Shown here: positions 1-7,383 of the stretch, piece after piece
How the letters are laid out: every line of letters starts with the position of its first letter
How positions within the stretch are numbered: the first letter of the stretch is position 1
NCBI GenBank assembly: GCA_021807965.1
Contig: JAKBCI010000002.1
Location: forward strand, 1 to 26,682
Direction of reading: 5' to 3'
Origin: Actinomycetes bacterium
Lineage (GTDB): Bacteria > Actinomycetota > Acidimicrobiia > Acidimicrobiales > RAAP-2
DNA: 26,682 nt
Notes under the pieces: generated by a model
Databases searched by the model: none
What the model saw: only the letters and a program-made list of their open reading frames with translations
What the model was told of the DNA's origin: nothing
Made by a program: the position numbers and the translations under genes

Positions 1-873
1 CACCGCCTGAACGGCCACCACGTCGGGCAGGGTGTCGTTGGTCCCACGAAGGTATTCGACGAGCGCCGCCAGTTGTAGCGGCGAACCCTGGAGGCTCGCC
101 ACGAAATTCTCCTTCAGCAGTACAGCATTCTCGTCGACCCGGCCCGGTGAGAGGTACGTCTCGCCCGACATAACCGCGCCGTAGGCAGTGCGAAGACCGA
201 GGCTACCCACCATGGTAACGAGCGACATGAACGGACGGATTGGCGACGAGCGCTCCTCGGCGAGGCGATAACGCCCCTCGATGACCTCGATCGAATAGGG
301 TACGGCCACGGGCATCCCCGTCGTACCGCTCGAGAACACCAGCCGGGCCACGCTGTCGAACCCCTCGTAGACCCGCGGCTCGATGGACGTCGAGAGTGAC
401 ACCACCTCGCCAAGGAACTCCTCGTCGATGACGATGGTGCGATCACGAGGAAAAGACGGCGATGGCCGGTGGACGACCAACCAGTCGGCTCGCACGGCGT
501 TGGCAACGTCCACCGGACCGAGACAGCAACCAGCAATCGTCGCCTCGTGAAACAGCGCCTCGGCAAAGGCCAGGTTGAGTTCTTCGGCGAGATCGGTGAT
601 CACCACGTCACCGGGCTGTACACCACGATCTCGCAGAGCGTGCGCGACTTGCTGGCTGAACCGCAGCAGTTCCGCGTAGGTCATGCGCCGTAACGCACTC
701 TCGATGGCCACGCTCGACGGACGCACCCGTGCTTGACGAACCAGGTGCAAAAAGGGCTGGGGCGCCGAGAGACGTGAGATGCTCGTCACGGCTTGCGCCG
801 GCGCACTGACTCGCTGCACGGGTGAACGCCGTTCACGACTTCGAGCACGGCATTTCGATCCGTCACCGACCAT
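1..873 (-). CDS. Acyl-CoA synthetase-like (ANL superfamily), C-terminus cut by window edge
   Basis: This is an open minus-strand frame that runs off the left edge, so only about the first 290 residues are visible. They match the N-terminal half of an AMP-forming acyl-CoA/acid ligase. There is a helical substrate-entry region with the pattern MTYAELLRFSQQVAHALRDRG, followed by the A3 phosphate-loop motif read as LVFSSGTTGMPVAVPYS near residues 174-190. These enzymes activate a carboxylic acid as an acyl-adenylate and transfer it to CoA. The usual A3 lysine (SGTTGxPKG) is replaced here by valine, which could weaken activity or mark a divergent subfamily. The start is uncertain. I use the ATG at 873, but no good ribosome site precedes it and the frame stays open upstream. 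The next gene (plus) is divergent. The family call is fairly safe; the substrate is unknown. Confidence 0.75.
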   Translation of the reverse strand, partial: MVGDGSKCRARSRERRSPVQRVSAPAQAVTSISRLSAPQPFLHLVRQARVRPSSVAIESALRRMTYAELLRFSQQVAHALRDRGVQPGDVVITDLAEELNLAFAEALFHEATIAGCCLGPVDVANAVRADWLVVHRPSPSFPRDRTIVIDEEFLGEVVSLSTSIEPRVYEGFDSVARLVFSSGTTGMPVAVPYSIEVIEGRYRLAEERSSPIRPFMSLVTMVGSLGLRTAYGAVMSGETYLSPGRVDENAVLLKENFVASLQGSPLQLAALVEYLRGTNDTLPDVVAVQAV

Positions 874-962
874 GACCCAAAGCCCACGTTGATCGTCCTT
901 TCGCCGGTTGACTCGTTGCGTTACAGTTGGCACGTTAGTGCGGCGCGGAATTGGAGGCACCC

Positions 963-2240
963 ATGAGTGAACGGCCCAAGTCTCTCGCCGCGACCAAGAT
1001 CACCACGGGCGTCGTACTGGCGACGGGCGGTTTGTGGCTCACGGGAAGCCAAGTCGCCGGAGCCGGTGTCGCCCCCACTTCGTCGTGTCCCGCCGGGAGC
1101 AGTTTGGTTCCCGGTAGCGCCGACGTCTGTCAGGTGATCTTCACCCAGCCAGGCACATCCAACTGGCCAGTGCCCGCGGGCGTAACGAGCATCGACGTTC
1201 TGGCCGTCGGTGGCGGGGGCGGCGGGGGCTATTCCGTCTCCAATTACGCGAGCGCAAGCGGAGGCGGGGGTGGGGGCGCAGTTACGGTCTGCACAACCGA
1301 GATCGTTGACGCCACCAACTCAATTACCGTCGACGTGGGGAATGGGGGGGACGGCTTTACCGAAACCAATTTGGGAACGCCCTCGAGCGGTACGCCATCC
1401 AGCGTATCGGGACCGAGTTTTACGTGTAGCGCTAGTGGAGGACAAGCGGGTCAAGGCAGTTTCGGATCATCAAACCTGCCGTTTTCGGGTTCCTATGGTG
1501 GCGGCGGGGCATCTGGCTCGAATGAGCCGGGTGGCGGCGGGGCGACGAACGCGAACATGGAATATGACCCTGCCATCCATGCGTACGGAACCTTCACGGC
1601 GTCGGGCGGCGGCGGGGCGGCGGCTCCCGGTGGAACCTGGTCAGCGACGTCCGCCGGCGCGGGCGGCAGTGGAGTCGTACCGACAGCGGGACTCTTCACC
1701 GGTAACACGACTGCCTACGGCGGCGGCGGCGGCGGCGGGCTCTACGGACAATATCTCACGGACATCGGGTCGGGTGCACCGGACGTTGGCGGTGCGGGCG
1801 GACTCGGTGGTGGCGGCGCGGGCGCGAACGGAAGTTTCTACAGTGCGGGCGGCAACGGAGTCGCCAACTCCGGCGGCGGCGGAGGAGGCTCCAGTGATTA
1901 TTTCTACAGCGGCAATGGCGGCAGCGGCATCGTTATCATTCGGTTCTCGTTCGCACCGTTGGCGCCGACGAACCTCGTCGTCACTGGGGCCGTTCGATCA
2001 CTTAACGCGAGTTGGAACGGCAGCGCCGGCGCGCTGAGTTACGTCTGCACACTCCTCTACGGCTTCCGCGACCCGTCGTCGTTCTCGATCACGGTGCCCA
2101 CGCCGACGTGCACCTTCGGCGGGCTCGCACCGAACACGCCCTACGGCATCAGCGTCGTCGCCCGGACCTCCTACGGCGTCTCGCCGTCGGTCTCGGCCTT
2201 CGCCAAGACGAAGCCGCTCCCCCGGCGCCGACACCGCTGA
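963..2240 (+). CDS. Secreted glycine-rich protein with C-terminal fibronectin type III domain
   Basis: The ATG at 963 is preceded by a strong GGAGG (953-957) at 5-nt spacing, so I prefer it to the in-frame TTG at 951. The product is about 425 residues. An N-terminal hydrophobic stretch (about residues 13-36) ending near VAGAG looks like a signal peptide or anchor. A segment reading WPVPAGVTSIDVLAVGGGG (about 64-82) is typical of the glycine-rich domain found in surface and phage-fibre proteins. A long Gly/Ser/Ala-rich body follows with repeated G3-G7 runs and alternating aromatic residues. Residues of about 330-420 form one FN3-like beta-sandwich (pattern APTNLVVTG, then SYVCTL and APNTPYGISVVAR). 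There is no LPXTG or other clear sorting signal. It is probably an extracellular adhesive or structural protein; the exact role is unknown. Its bases are less GC3-biased than its neighbours outside the glycine tracts. Confidence 0.8.
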   Translation: MSERPKSLAATKITTGVVLATGGLWLTGSQVAGAGVAPTSSCPAGSSLVPGSADVCQVIFTQPGTSNWPVPAGVTSIDVLAVGGGGGGGYSVSNYASASGGGGGGAVTVCTTEIVDATNSITVDVGNGGDGFTETNLGTPSSGTPSSVSGPSFTCSASGGQAGQGSFGSSNLPFSGSYGGGGASGSNEPGGGGATNANMEYDPAIHAYGTFTASGGGGAAAPGGTWSATSAGAGGSGVVPTAGLFTGNTTAYGGGGGGGLYGQYLTDIGSGAPDVGGAGGLGGGGAGANGSFYSAGGNGVANSGGGGGGSSDYFYSGNGGSGIVIIRFSFAPLAPTNLVVTGAVRSLNASWNGSAGALSYVCTLLYGFRDPSSFSITVPTPTCTFGGLAPNTPYGISVVARTSYGVSPSVSAFAKTKPLPRRRHR

Positions 2241-2258
2241 CCACCATCGCTCGCTGCG

Positions 2259-2333
2259 GTCTTCGTCGTTCCCAGCGGATGGCCGAGTACAACACTCGCC
2301 TTGCCCGGTGGCGACCAGCGTCACGACGAAGAC
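2259..2333. terminator. Nested inverted repeat between convergent genes, probable two-way terminator
   Basis: Perfect 11-bp arms GTCTTCGTCGT (2259-2269) and ACGACGAAGAC (2323-2333) enclose a 53-nt loop. The loop holds a smaller stem, CGAGT (2284-2288) with ACTCG (2294-2298). It lies between the convergent glycine-rich protein gene and the MFS gene, where a shared terminator would fit. There is no U-tract, so intrinsic termination is inferred from position and symmetry only. Confidence 0.4.
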
Positions 2334-2369
2334 GCATTGACCGGACTGCGCGACTGGACGAATCGACTG

Positions 2370-3881
2370 TTAAACCAAGCCATCGACGAGCGGCAGTTGC
2401 CGTTCGGTCAGCGCCTCGGTGATCCGGTGCGGTGCCCGGTGCATCCGCTTCGCGCCGACGAGGCTGCCGGCGACGATCGCCGCCACGGCGACGAGCGCGG
2501 CGCTGACTTCGAAGGCGCTCGTGAAGCCATGCACCGTCGCCTCGCGAACGACCCGCGGTGTCACCACGCGTGAGACGAGGAACGCGGCGGTCGACGACGC
2601 GGCCACGGTGTTCAAGAACGCCGTACCGAGCGCGCCACCAACCTGTTGGGTCGTGTTCACGAGCGCGCTCGCGACGCCCGCGTCCGCCTCGACGACACCG
2701 AAGAGCGCCGTCGAGTTCATCGGCACGAAGGTGAGCCCCATGCCGAGGCTGGTCAGGATTTCGGGAGCGAGCACGTGGGCGAGGTACGTGCTGTCCACGC
2801 CGAGGCGCGAGAACCCGTAGAGGCCCGTCGCCGCCAGGGTGAGTCCCACCACCATCAGCCCGCGCGGTCCCGTGCGCGGCAGGAGACGACTGGCGACGCT
2901 CGCCCCAGCGATGATCCCGAACGAGAACGGCAAGAACGCGAAGCCCGTGCGCAGGGCGCTGTAGCCGAGGATCCCCTGCAAGAAGTACGTGAGGAACAAG
3001 AAGGTCCCGAGCATCGAGAAACCGACCAGCAGCGACGAGAGAAAGGCGCCGCCGCGCTTACGCTCGAGGACGACCTTGAGCGGCAAGAGGGGGTGTGCCG
3101 AGCGCACCTCGATGGCAACGAACGCGGCGAGCAGCGCGGCGGCGCCCGCGAGCAGTGACACCGTCAGGGTCGATGTCCAACCGTGCGACGCGACCATCGT
3201 GAAGCCGTAGACCAGCAAGAAGAGTCCGCCGGTCGAGGTGAGCGCCCCGGGGATGTCGTAGCTGTGGCGCACCGCCACCCGGCTCTCGCGCACCACCCGT
3301 CGCGCGGCGGCGGCGGCGACAAGCGCGATCGGCGCGTTGATGAGTAACGTCCAGCGCCACGACGCGTACTGGGTCAGCACGCCGCCGAGCACGAGACCGA
3401 TCGCCGCGCCGCTGCCCGCGATCGCTGAGTACACCCCAAAGGCGCGGGCCCGCTCGTGCGCCTCGGTGAAGGTGACGCTGAGTAGCGAGAGGGCCGCCGG
3501 CGCCATGACCGCGGCGAAGAGTCCTTGCAGGGCACGGGCGCCGAAGAGCATCGTCGCGTTCTGCGCGAGTCCCGCGAGCGCCGACGCCACTCCGAAGCCG
3601 AGCAGCCCCACCACGAAGACGCGCCGGCGACCGAGGTAGTCCGCTACGCGCCCCCCGAGCAATAAGAAGCTCCCGAAGACCAGCGTGTAGGCGCTCATCA
3701 CCCACTGACGGTTGGCGATCGAGATGTGCAGCGCACGCTGGGCCGACGGCAGGGCGACGATAACGACCGACGCGTCGAGCACGATCATGAGCTGCGCGAG
3801 GGCGATGACGGCGAGCGCCCAGTAGCGCCGGCGATCGACGTCGGGCGCGGTCGCATCGAGGGTGAGGTGGTGAGTGGTCAC
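2370..3881 (-). CDS. MFS drug-efflux transporter, DHA2 (EmrB/QacA) 14-TM family
   Basis: The start is GTG 3881, chosen because AGAAGGAAA lies just before it. The in-frame upstream ATG at 3929 has no ribosome site. The product is about 503 residues. Residues shortly after the N-terminus carry the family motif LDASVVIVALPSAQRAL in TM1. Motif A follows (GRVADYLGRRRVFVVG), then the motif C region in TM5 (GSGAAIGLVLGGVL ending in SWRWTLLINAP). The length and the continuous hydrophobic segments fit the 14-helix proton-coupled antiporters that export lipophilic drugs, dyes or antibiotics. It is transcribed divergently from a TetR gene. A near-consensus promoter (TTGACA, 17 nt, TATTAT) lies at 4018-3990, with a perfect dyad over the expected start of transcription. 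Repression by the neighbouring TetR and induction by a substrate is the likely control. The substrate is not predictable. Confidence 0.92.
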   Translation of the reverse strand: MTTHHLTLDATAPDVDRRRYWALAVIALAQLMIVLDASVVIVALPSAQRALHISIANRQWVMSAYTLVFGSFLLLGGRVADYLGRRRVFVVGLLGFGVASALAGLAQNATMLFGARALQGLFAAVMAPAALSLLSVTFTEAHERARAFGVYSAIAGSGAAIGLVLGGVLTQYASWRWTLLINAPIALVAAAAARRVVRESRVAVRHSYDIPGALTSTGGLFLLVYGFTMVASHGWTSTLTVSLLAGAAALLAAFVAIEVRSAHPLLPLKVVLERKRGGAFLSSLLVGFSMLGTFLFLTYFLQGILGYSALRTGFAFLPFSFGIIAGASVASRLLPRTGPRGLMVVGLTLAATGLYGFSRLGVDSTYLAHVLAPEILTSLGMGLTFVPMNSTALFGVVEADAGVASALVNTTQQVGGALGTAFLNTVAASSTAAFLVSRVVTPRVVREATVHGFTSAFEVSAALVAVAAIVAGSLVGAKRMHRAPHRITEALTERQLPLVDGLV

Positions 3882-3959
3882 GGTTTCCTTCTTTCGCGAA
3901 CGATTTCCCCGAATACACGTCAGCCGCAAAAATCGGCTAAAATATGGGGAATTCAGTAA

Positions 3960-3983
3960 TATACGGAGCAGTCGTTCCGTATA
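3960..3983. promoter_or_regulatory. Probable TetR operator (8-bp inverted repeat)
   Basis: TATACGGA (3960-3967) and TCCGTATA (3976-3983) are perfect 8-bp arms with an 8-nt spacer. They lie directly downstream of the -10 box of the MFS promoter, over the predicted transcription start. Size and position fit a TetR dimer site that blocks the efflux gene and could also autoregulate tetR on the other side. A smaller hairpin (AGCCG/CGGCT, 3922-3938) lies further into the MFS leader. Confidence 0.6.
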
Positions 3984-3989
3984 CGTACC

Positions 3990-4018
3990 ATAATAGTAAC
4001 GATGGTTCCGTTTGTCAA
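3990..4018 (-). promoter_or_regulatory. Sigma-70-type promoter of the MFS efflux gene
   Basis: Reading the minus strand, TTGACA (4018-4013) and TATTAT (3995-3990) are separated by exactly 17 nt, which is near the housekeeping consensus. The predicted start of transcription (about 3983) gives a leader of about 100 nt to the GTG at 3881. The hexamers lie inside an AT-rich island that contrasts with the GC-rich genes. Confidence 0.7.
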
Positions 4019-4039
4019 GGCACCGTCGGGGAGCGTTTC

Positions 4040-4678
4040 ATGACCGACGTGCGCGCAGGATCCAGTGACGCGAGCGGTGCGCCGTCCATCGACGCTAGTG
4101 AGCCAGCGTCGCCGGACTCGCGGCCGATGCGCGCCGACGCGCTGCGCAATCACGAGAAGATACTGCGTGCCGCCGAAGAGGTCTTCGCCCTCGACGGCGT
4201 GATGGTTCCCATCGACGTCGTCGCTGCGCGAGCCGGCGTCGGCGTTGGAACCCTCTATCGCCACTTCCCCACCAAGGAGTCGCTCTATGAGGCGATCGTC
4301 GCGACGCGACTGTCGCGACTCGTGGCGACCGCCGACGCCTTTGTAACGGCCCCCGATCCCGGCGAAGCACTCGGCGACTTCCTGCGCGAGTTCGCCCAAA
4401 CCGCGGCGGACAAGCAGGATCTTTTTGAGGCGCTCGGCCAAACCGGCATCGACGTGAAAACCCGCTTCGCCGAACCACTCGCCGAGTTGATGGCCCGCGT
4501 CGACCTGCTGGTACAGCGCGCGATCGACGCCGGCGTGATTCGCGATGACGTTGAGACCGAAGATATCGTTCGCCTCGTCGTTGGCACGTGTCACGCCGCT
4601 GGCCACCGCGGCGCCGACGACGCCGGGCTGGCGCGACTGGTCAACATCGTGATCGCGGGACTTCGGCCGCGCGCGTGA
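4040..4678 (+). CDS. TetR/AcrR-family transcriptional regulator
   Basis: The ATG at 4040 has GGGGAG (4028-4033) upstream and gives 212 residues. An in-frame ATG at 3944 would place the start in the operator region and is less likely. After a disordered, Pro/Ser-rich first 30 residues there is a classic TetR DNA-binding domain (about 31-85). Its helix-turn-helix reads AARAGVGVGTLYRHFPTKE (about 62-80). The helical C-terminal part, with an RFAEPL and RVDLLVQRAID-like region, resembles the SbtR-type ligand-binding domain, though that assignment is weaker. It is divergent from an MFS efflux gene with a dyad between them, so it is most likely the local efflux repressor. Its stop overlaps the GTG start of the next gene (GTGA at 4675-4678), so the two are probably translated in a coupled fashion. 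Confidence 0.88.
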   Translation: MTDVRAGSSDASGAPSIDASEPASPDSRPMRADALRNHEKILRAAEEVFALDGVMVPIDVVAARAGVGVGTLYRHFPTKESLYEAIVATRLSRLVATADAFVTAPDPGEALGDFLREFAQTAADKQDLFEALGQTGIDVKTRFAEPLAELMARVDLLVQRAIDAGVIRDDVETEDIVRLVVGTCHAAGHRGADDAGLARLVNIVIAGLRPRA

Positions 4679-5247
4679 GTGAGCTCGGCGTGGCCGGGGT
4701 GCGTAGTGGGCGCCGCTGCGCGTGGTGCACCGACGACGAACTGTACGTTGCCTACCACGACACCGAGTGGGGCGTGCCCGAGCGCGATCCACGGGCGCTC
4801 TTCGAGCTGTTCACCCTCGAGGGCGCCCAGGCGGGGCTGAGCTGGTTAAGCGTGCAGCGTCGGCGCGACGGCTACCGCCGCGCCTACTGCGACTTTGACG
4901 TCGACGTGGTGGCCGCGTTCGACGACGAGCGCGTCGACCAGATTCTCCGCGACCCCGGCGTCATTCGCCACCACCAGAAGGTTCGCTCCGTCGTCACCAA
5001 TGCCCGCGCTATCGTGCGACTGCGTGATGGCACCGAACCGCGCGACTTCGCGTCCTACGTCTGGTCCTTTGCCACGGGCGACGACTCAGCGTCGATCGCC
5101 CGGGCCATGAGTGCCCAGCTCGCCCGCGACGGCTTCACCTTCGCCGGACTGACGATCTGCCGGTCCTTCGTCCAAGCCTCGGGCATGGTCAACGACCATG
5201 CCCCCGACTGCTTTCGCTTCGCCGAACTGAGCGACCCGGGTCATTGA
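4675..5247 (+). CDS. tag: DNA-3-methyladenine glycosylase I
   Basis: The start is GTG 4675, sharing GTGA with the tetR stop; the product is 190 residues. The protein removes 3-methyladenine from alkylated DNA as the first step of base excision repair. Family hallmarks are present. The N-terminal zinc ligands are Cys15 and His28 (CAWC then YHDTEWGVP, the same 13-residue spacing as E. coli Tag Cys4/His17). The C-terminal ligands are in NDHAPDC (HxxxC). The pocket region reads LEGAQAGLSW and includes the conserved Glu. The usual length is about 185-195 residues, so it is complete. Upstream in-frame codons would run back into tetR coding sequence and are rejected. Coupling of a repair enzyme to an efflux repressor suggests joint control in a toxicant response, which is an inference. 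Confidence 0.93.
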   Translation: MSELGVAGVRSGRRCAWCTDDELYVAYHDTEWGVPERDPRALFELFTLEGAQAGLSWLSVQRRRDGYRRAYCDFDVDVVAAFDDERVDQILRDPGVIRHHQKVRSVVTNARAIVRLRDGTEPRDFASYVWSFATGDDSASIARAMSAQLARDGFTFAGLTICRSFVQASGMVNDHAPDCFRFAELSDPGH

Positions 5248-5255
5248 CGCGATGC

Positions 5256-5273
5256 TCGCCGCCGTCGCGGCGA
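5256..5273. terminator. Hairpin between convergent tag and GT39-like genes
   Basis: Perfect 7-bp arms TCGCCGC (5256-5262) and GCGGCGA (5267-5273) flank a CGTC loop. The hairpin sits in the 28-nt gap between the two convergent stops. No U-run follows, which is common for GC-rich actinobacterial terminators. Confidence 0.55.
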
Positions 5274-5275
5274 CC

Positions 5276-6826
5276 TCACGAATAGTTTTGGACTTCGCGC
5301 CACGACCGTGACCACGCAACCCGGCGACCAGTCGAGATCATCACCGCGACACCCTGCTCGTCGTTGGCGACACCGAGCCCGTTTCGATAGATGAACTGCG
5401 GCGTCACCGTCGCGAAGAGTCGGTGAAGCAGCGCCGGGTTCATGTTCAGCGATATTGCGTCGACGGCGCTGTTGGGCGGCGGGCCCCAGAGCCAGAAGGA
5501 GTTGGCGCCGCTGAACACGCGGCTGGCGGGAAGGCCGAACTGCGCGCCGTAGCGTTCCAGCGCCCCCGCTTCGCCGTAGTTACCCGCCAACACGATCGTG
5601 CGGCTCCGCTCGCTCGGCGCCAGTGACCGGTAGAGGGCCGCAACCTGTGACACTTCGCGCGGCCACGCAATCGTCTCCGCCAGGTCGTAGTTGATCTTCT
5701 GCAGCGCTACCGCGTGAAGCGTGCGCGCGGGAACTACCGGCAGGGCGAGCACGATCGAGAGCAGTCCCGTCACGACGAGCGCCGCGGCGACCACGCGTGG
5801 CGTGAGCGCCGTCGGGACACCCCTCGCTCGTCGCGCGCTAACGCGTCGCTCGAGGGCGACGGCGCCGGCGGCCACGAGCAGTACGAAGACGCCGCCGGCG
5901 TAGTACGGCTTGCCCCCGAGCACGAACTCGAGCACGAGCACGATCCCACTGGCCAGGGCCAGCGAGCGCCACCGTCGGTCCGGCGCATCGCGTCGCCAGA
6001 GCGACCACCAGCCCGCGACCCACAGGGGTGTCGCGGCGAGGCCGGTGTAGAGCACCTGCGCGGGCCAGTAGACGGCGCGGTTGTGCGCCGCGTCGTGCTG
6101 CAGCGCGCGAAAGACGGCAACGTTGGGCCAGCCGTGCGTGGCTTGCCAGAACACGTCGGGCCAGCCGAGCGCGGCGATCACGACAACGGCGAGGACGGTC
6201 TGGCGACGCGCGAACAGCCCGCGGGCCGCGGGGGTCGCCGCAATCCCGACTGCGAGAGTCGCGAGCACGAAGGCGACGTTCCATTTGGCGTCCAAGCCGA
6301 TACCGCCGAAGAGTCCGGCGACGAGGAGCCACCGTGATCGCTCGCTCACGAGAAAGTGGGCGATCGCCCACCACAGCCCCGCCCACGCGGCGAAGTCGAA
6401 AATGGTCGTGGTCAGCAGATGTGCCGTCGCGAGGTACTCACCGCACAGCGCCGTCGCGAGCGCCGCGAGTCGCTGGGCCGTGGCAGCGCCGCCGAGCAAA
6501 CGCGCGAGTGACCCCGCGACGACGACGAGCCACCCGAGCAGCAGCGCGGGGATCACCCGCAGACCTACCAGACTGTTCGCAAAGAGCACCGAGGCCACTC
6601 GAGCCGCCAGCGGCGCGAGTGGCGGTTGATCGACGTAGCCCAGAGCGGGGTGAGTGCCGGCGACGAGAAAGTACAGCTCATCACGGTGGTACCCGTAGCG
6701 CGCGCTGACCGCCATCTCCAGCGTGATCGCTCCGAGTGCGATGAGCCCGACGCCGTACTCACGACGAACGCGAGGCGCGTCGAGCGACGCCGGTGGCACG
6801 GTGTACGCAGACCTCGCTGTCGTCAC
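5276..6826 (-). CDS. GT39/PMT-like (ArnT-type) integral-membrane glycosyltransferase
   Basis: The start is taken as GTG 6826, after a G-rich stretch; the product is about 516 residues. The N-terminal region has one hydrophobic helix followed by YGYHRDELYFLVAG (about 45-58). This is the acidic first-loop motif of GT-C glycosyltransferases (Asp-Glu catalytic pair). It is followed by HPALGYVDQPPLAPL, typical of the dolichyl/polyprenyl-phosphate-mannose mannosyltransferase superfamily. About ten or more hydrophobic segments follow, and then a soluble C-terminal region containing LAGNYGEAGALERYG and FIYRNGLG-like stretches. Such enzymes move a sugar from a lipid-phosphate donor to a protein or lipid on the outer face of the membrane. 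Acceptor and sugar are unknown. It stands alone, convergent with tag and divergent from a small PH-like gene. Confidence 0.85.
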   Translation of the reverse strand: MTTARSAYTVPPASLDAPRVRREYGVGLIALGAITLEMAVSARYGYHRDELYFLVAGTHPALGYVDQPPLAPLAARVASVLFANSLVGLRVIPALLLGWLVVVAGSLARLLGGAATAQRLAALATALCGEYLATAHLLTTTIFDFAAWAGLWWAIAHFLVSERSRWLLVAGLFGGIGLDAKWNVAFVLATLAVGIAATPAARGLFARRQTVLAVVVIAALGWPDVFWQATHGWPNVAVFRALQHDAAHNRAVYWPAQVLYTGLAATPLWVAGWWSLWRRDAPDRRWRSLALASGIVLVLEFVLGGKPYYAGGVFVLLVAAGAVALERRVSARRARGVPTALTPRVVAAALVVTGLLSIVLALPVVPARTLHAVALQKINYDLAETIAWPREVSQVAALYRSLAPSERSRTIVLAGNYGEAGALERYGAQFGLPASRVFSGANSFWLWGPPPNSAVDAISLNMNPALLHRLFATVTPQFIYRNGLGVANDEQGVAVMISTGRRVAWSRSWREVQNYS

Positions 6827-6979
6827 GACCCCCCCCCGACTGACGTCGCCGCCGCCAGTCGCCGACTGTCCGTGGTCGTGACGATAACGGTTCCGCGAGG
6901 TTGACGCCAGTGATCACCGGCTCGGCCTCGTTGCCCGTCGCGAATGGCTACACGGCAAGGTCGGCGGTAGGGTGCGACT

Positions 6980-7333
6980 ATGAAGACAACAACGTGTGGT
7001 GGCAACGTCGAATGTGCCGATGACGTCTTGCGCATCCACCACTACTACTTTCCCGTCGGCGCCAAGGTGATCCCGTACTCGTCGATCCGCGGCGTGCGGC
7101 GCGTGACGCTCGAAGCCCTTCGGGGACGCGCCCGACTCTGGGGCACGGCGAACCCGCGGTACTGGGCCAACCTCGACCCCGCGCGCTCGACCAAGAAGAT
7201 CGGGCTAATCCTCGACGTTGGCGGCGCCGTGCGACCCTTCATCACCCCGAGGGACCCCGACGCCGTGCTGACGGCGATCGCCGAGCACGGCGGCCCGACG
7301 CCCGGCGCGGTCTCGCGCGGCCCGATCATCTGA
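6980..7333 (+). CDS. Small PH-like domain protein, function unknown
   Basis: The ATG at 6980 gives 117 residues; a weak GGTAGGG lies upstream. No signal peptide or membrane segment is seen. The pattern is a beta-rich fold: a short strand (VLRIHHYYFPVGAKVIPYS), then SIRGVRRVTL, then basic strands with conserved-looking Trp (RLWGTANPRYW). It ends in IGLILDVGGAVRPFITPRDP followed by a helix. The final 'TPRDPDAVLTAI' is the sort of ending seen in bacterial PH domains, where it introduces the closing helix. The protein is probably a soluble single-domain binder of unknown ligand. It lies 50 nt upstream of a GH1 gene on the same strand and may be cotranscribed with it. Confidence 0.7.
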   Translation: MKTTTCGGNVECADDVLRIHHYYFPVGAKVIPYSSIRGVRRVTLEALRGRARLWGTANPRYWANLDPARSTKKIGLILDVGGAVRPFITPRDPDAVLTAIAEHGGPTPGAVSRGPII

Positions 7334-7383
7334 TTCGGTCGAACGCGACCGCGCGAGTGATTCCGACGTAAGACAGTCCGACG

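Noticed and set aside
1200..1920. GGC-rich repeats as a CRISPR or tandem-repeat array
   Set aside because: The repeats are irregular glycine codons within one coding frame, with no conserved repeat or spacer length.
1210..2037. Alternative plus frame inside the glycine-rich gene
   Set aside because: The Arg/Ala-rich translation is what glycine codons give when read one base off; the main frame has a signal peptide and FN3 domain.
5838..6386. Arg-rich open frames within the GT39 gene
   Set aside because: They are overlapping shadows in several frames of a GC-rich membrane-protein gene, with no family features.
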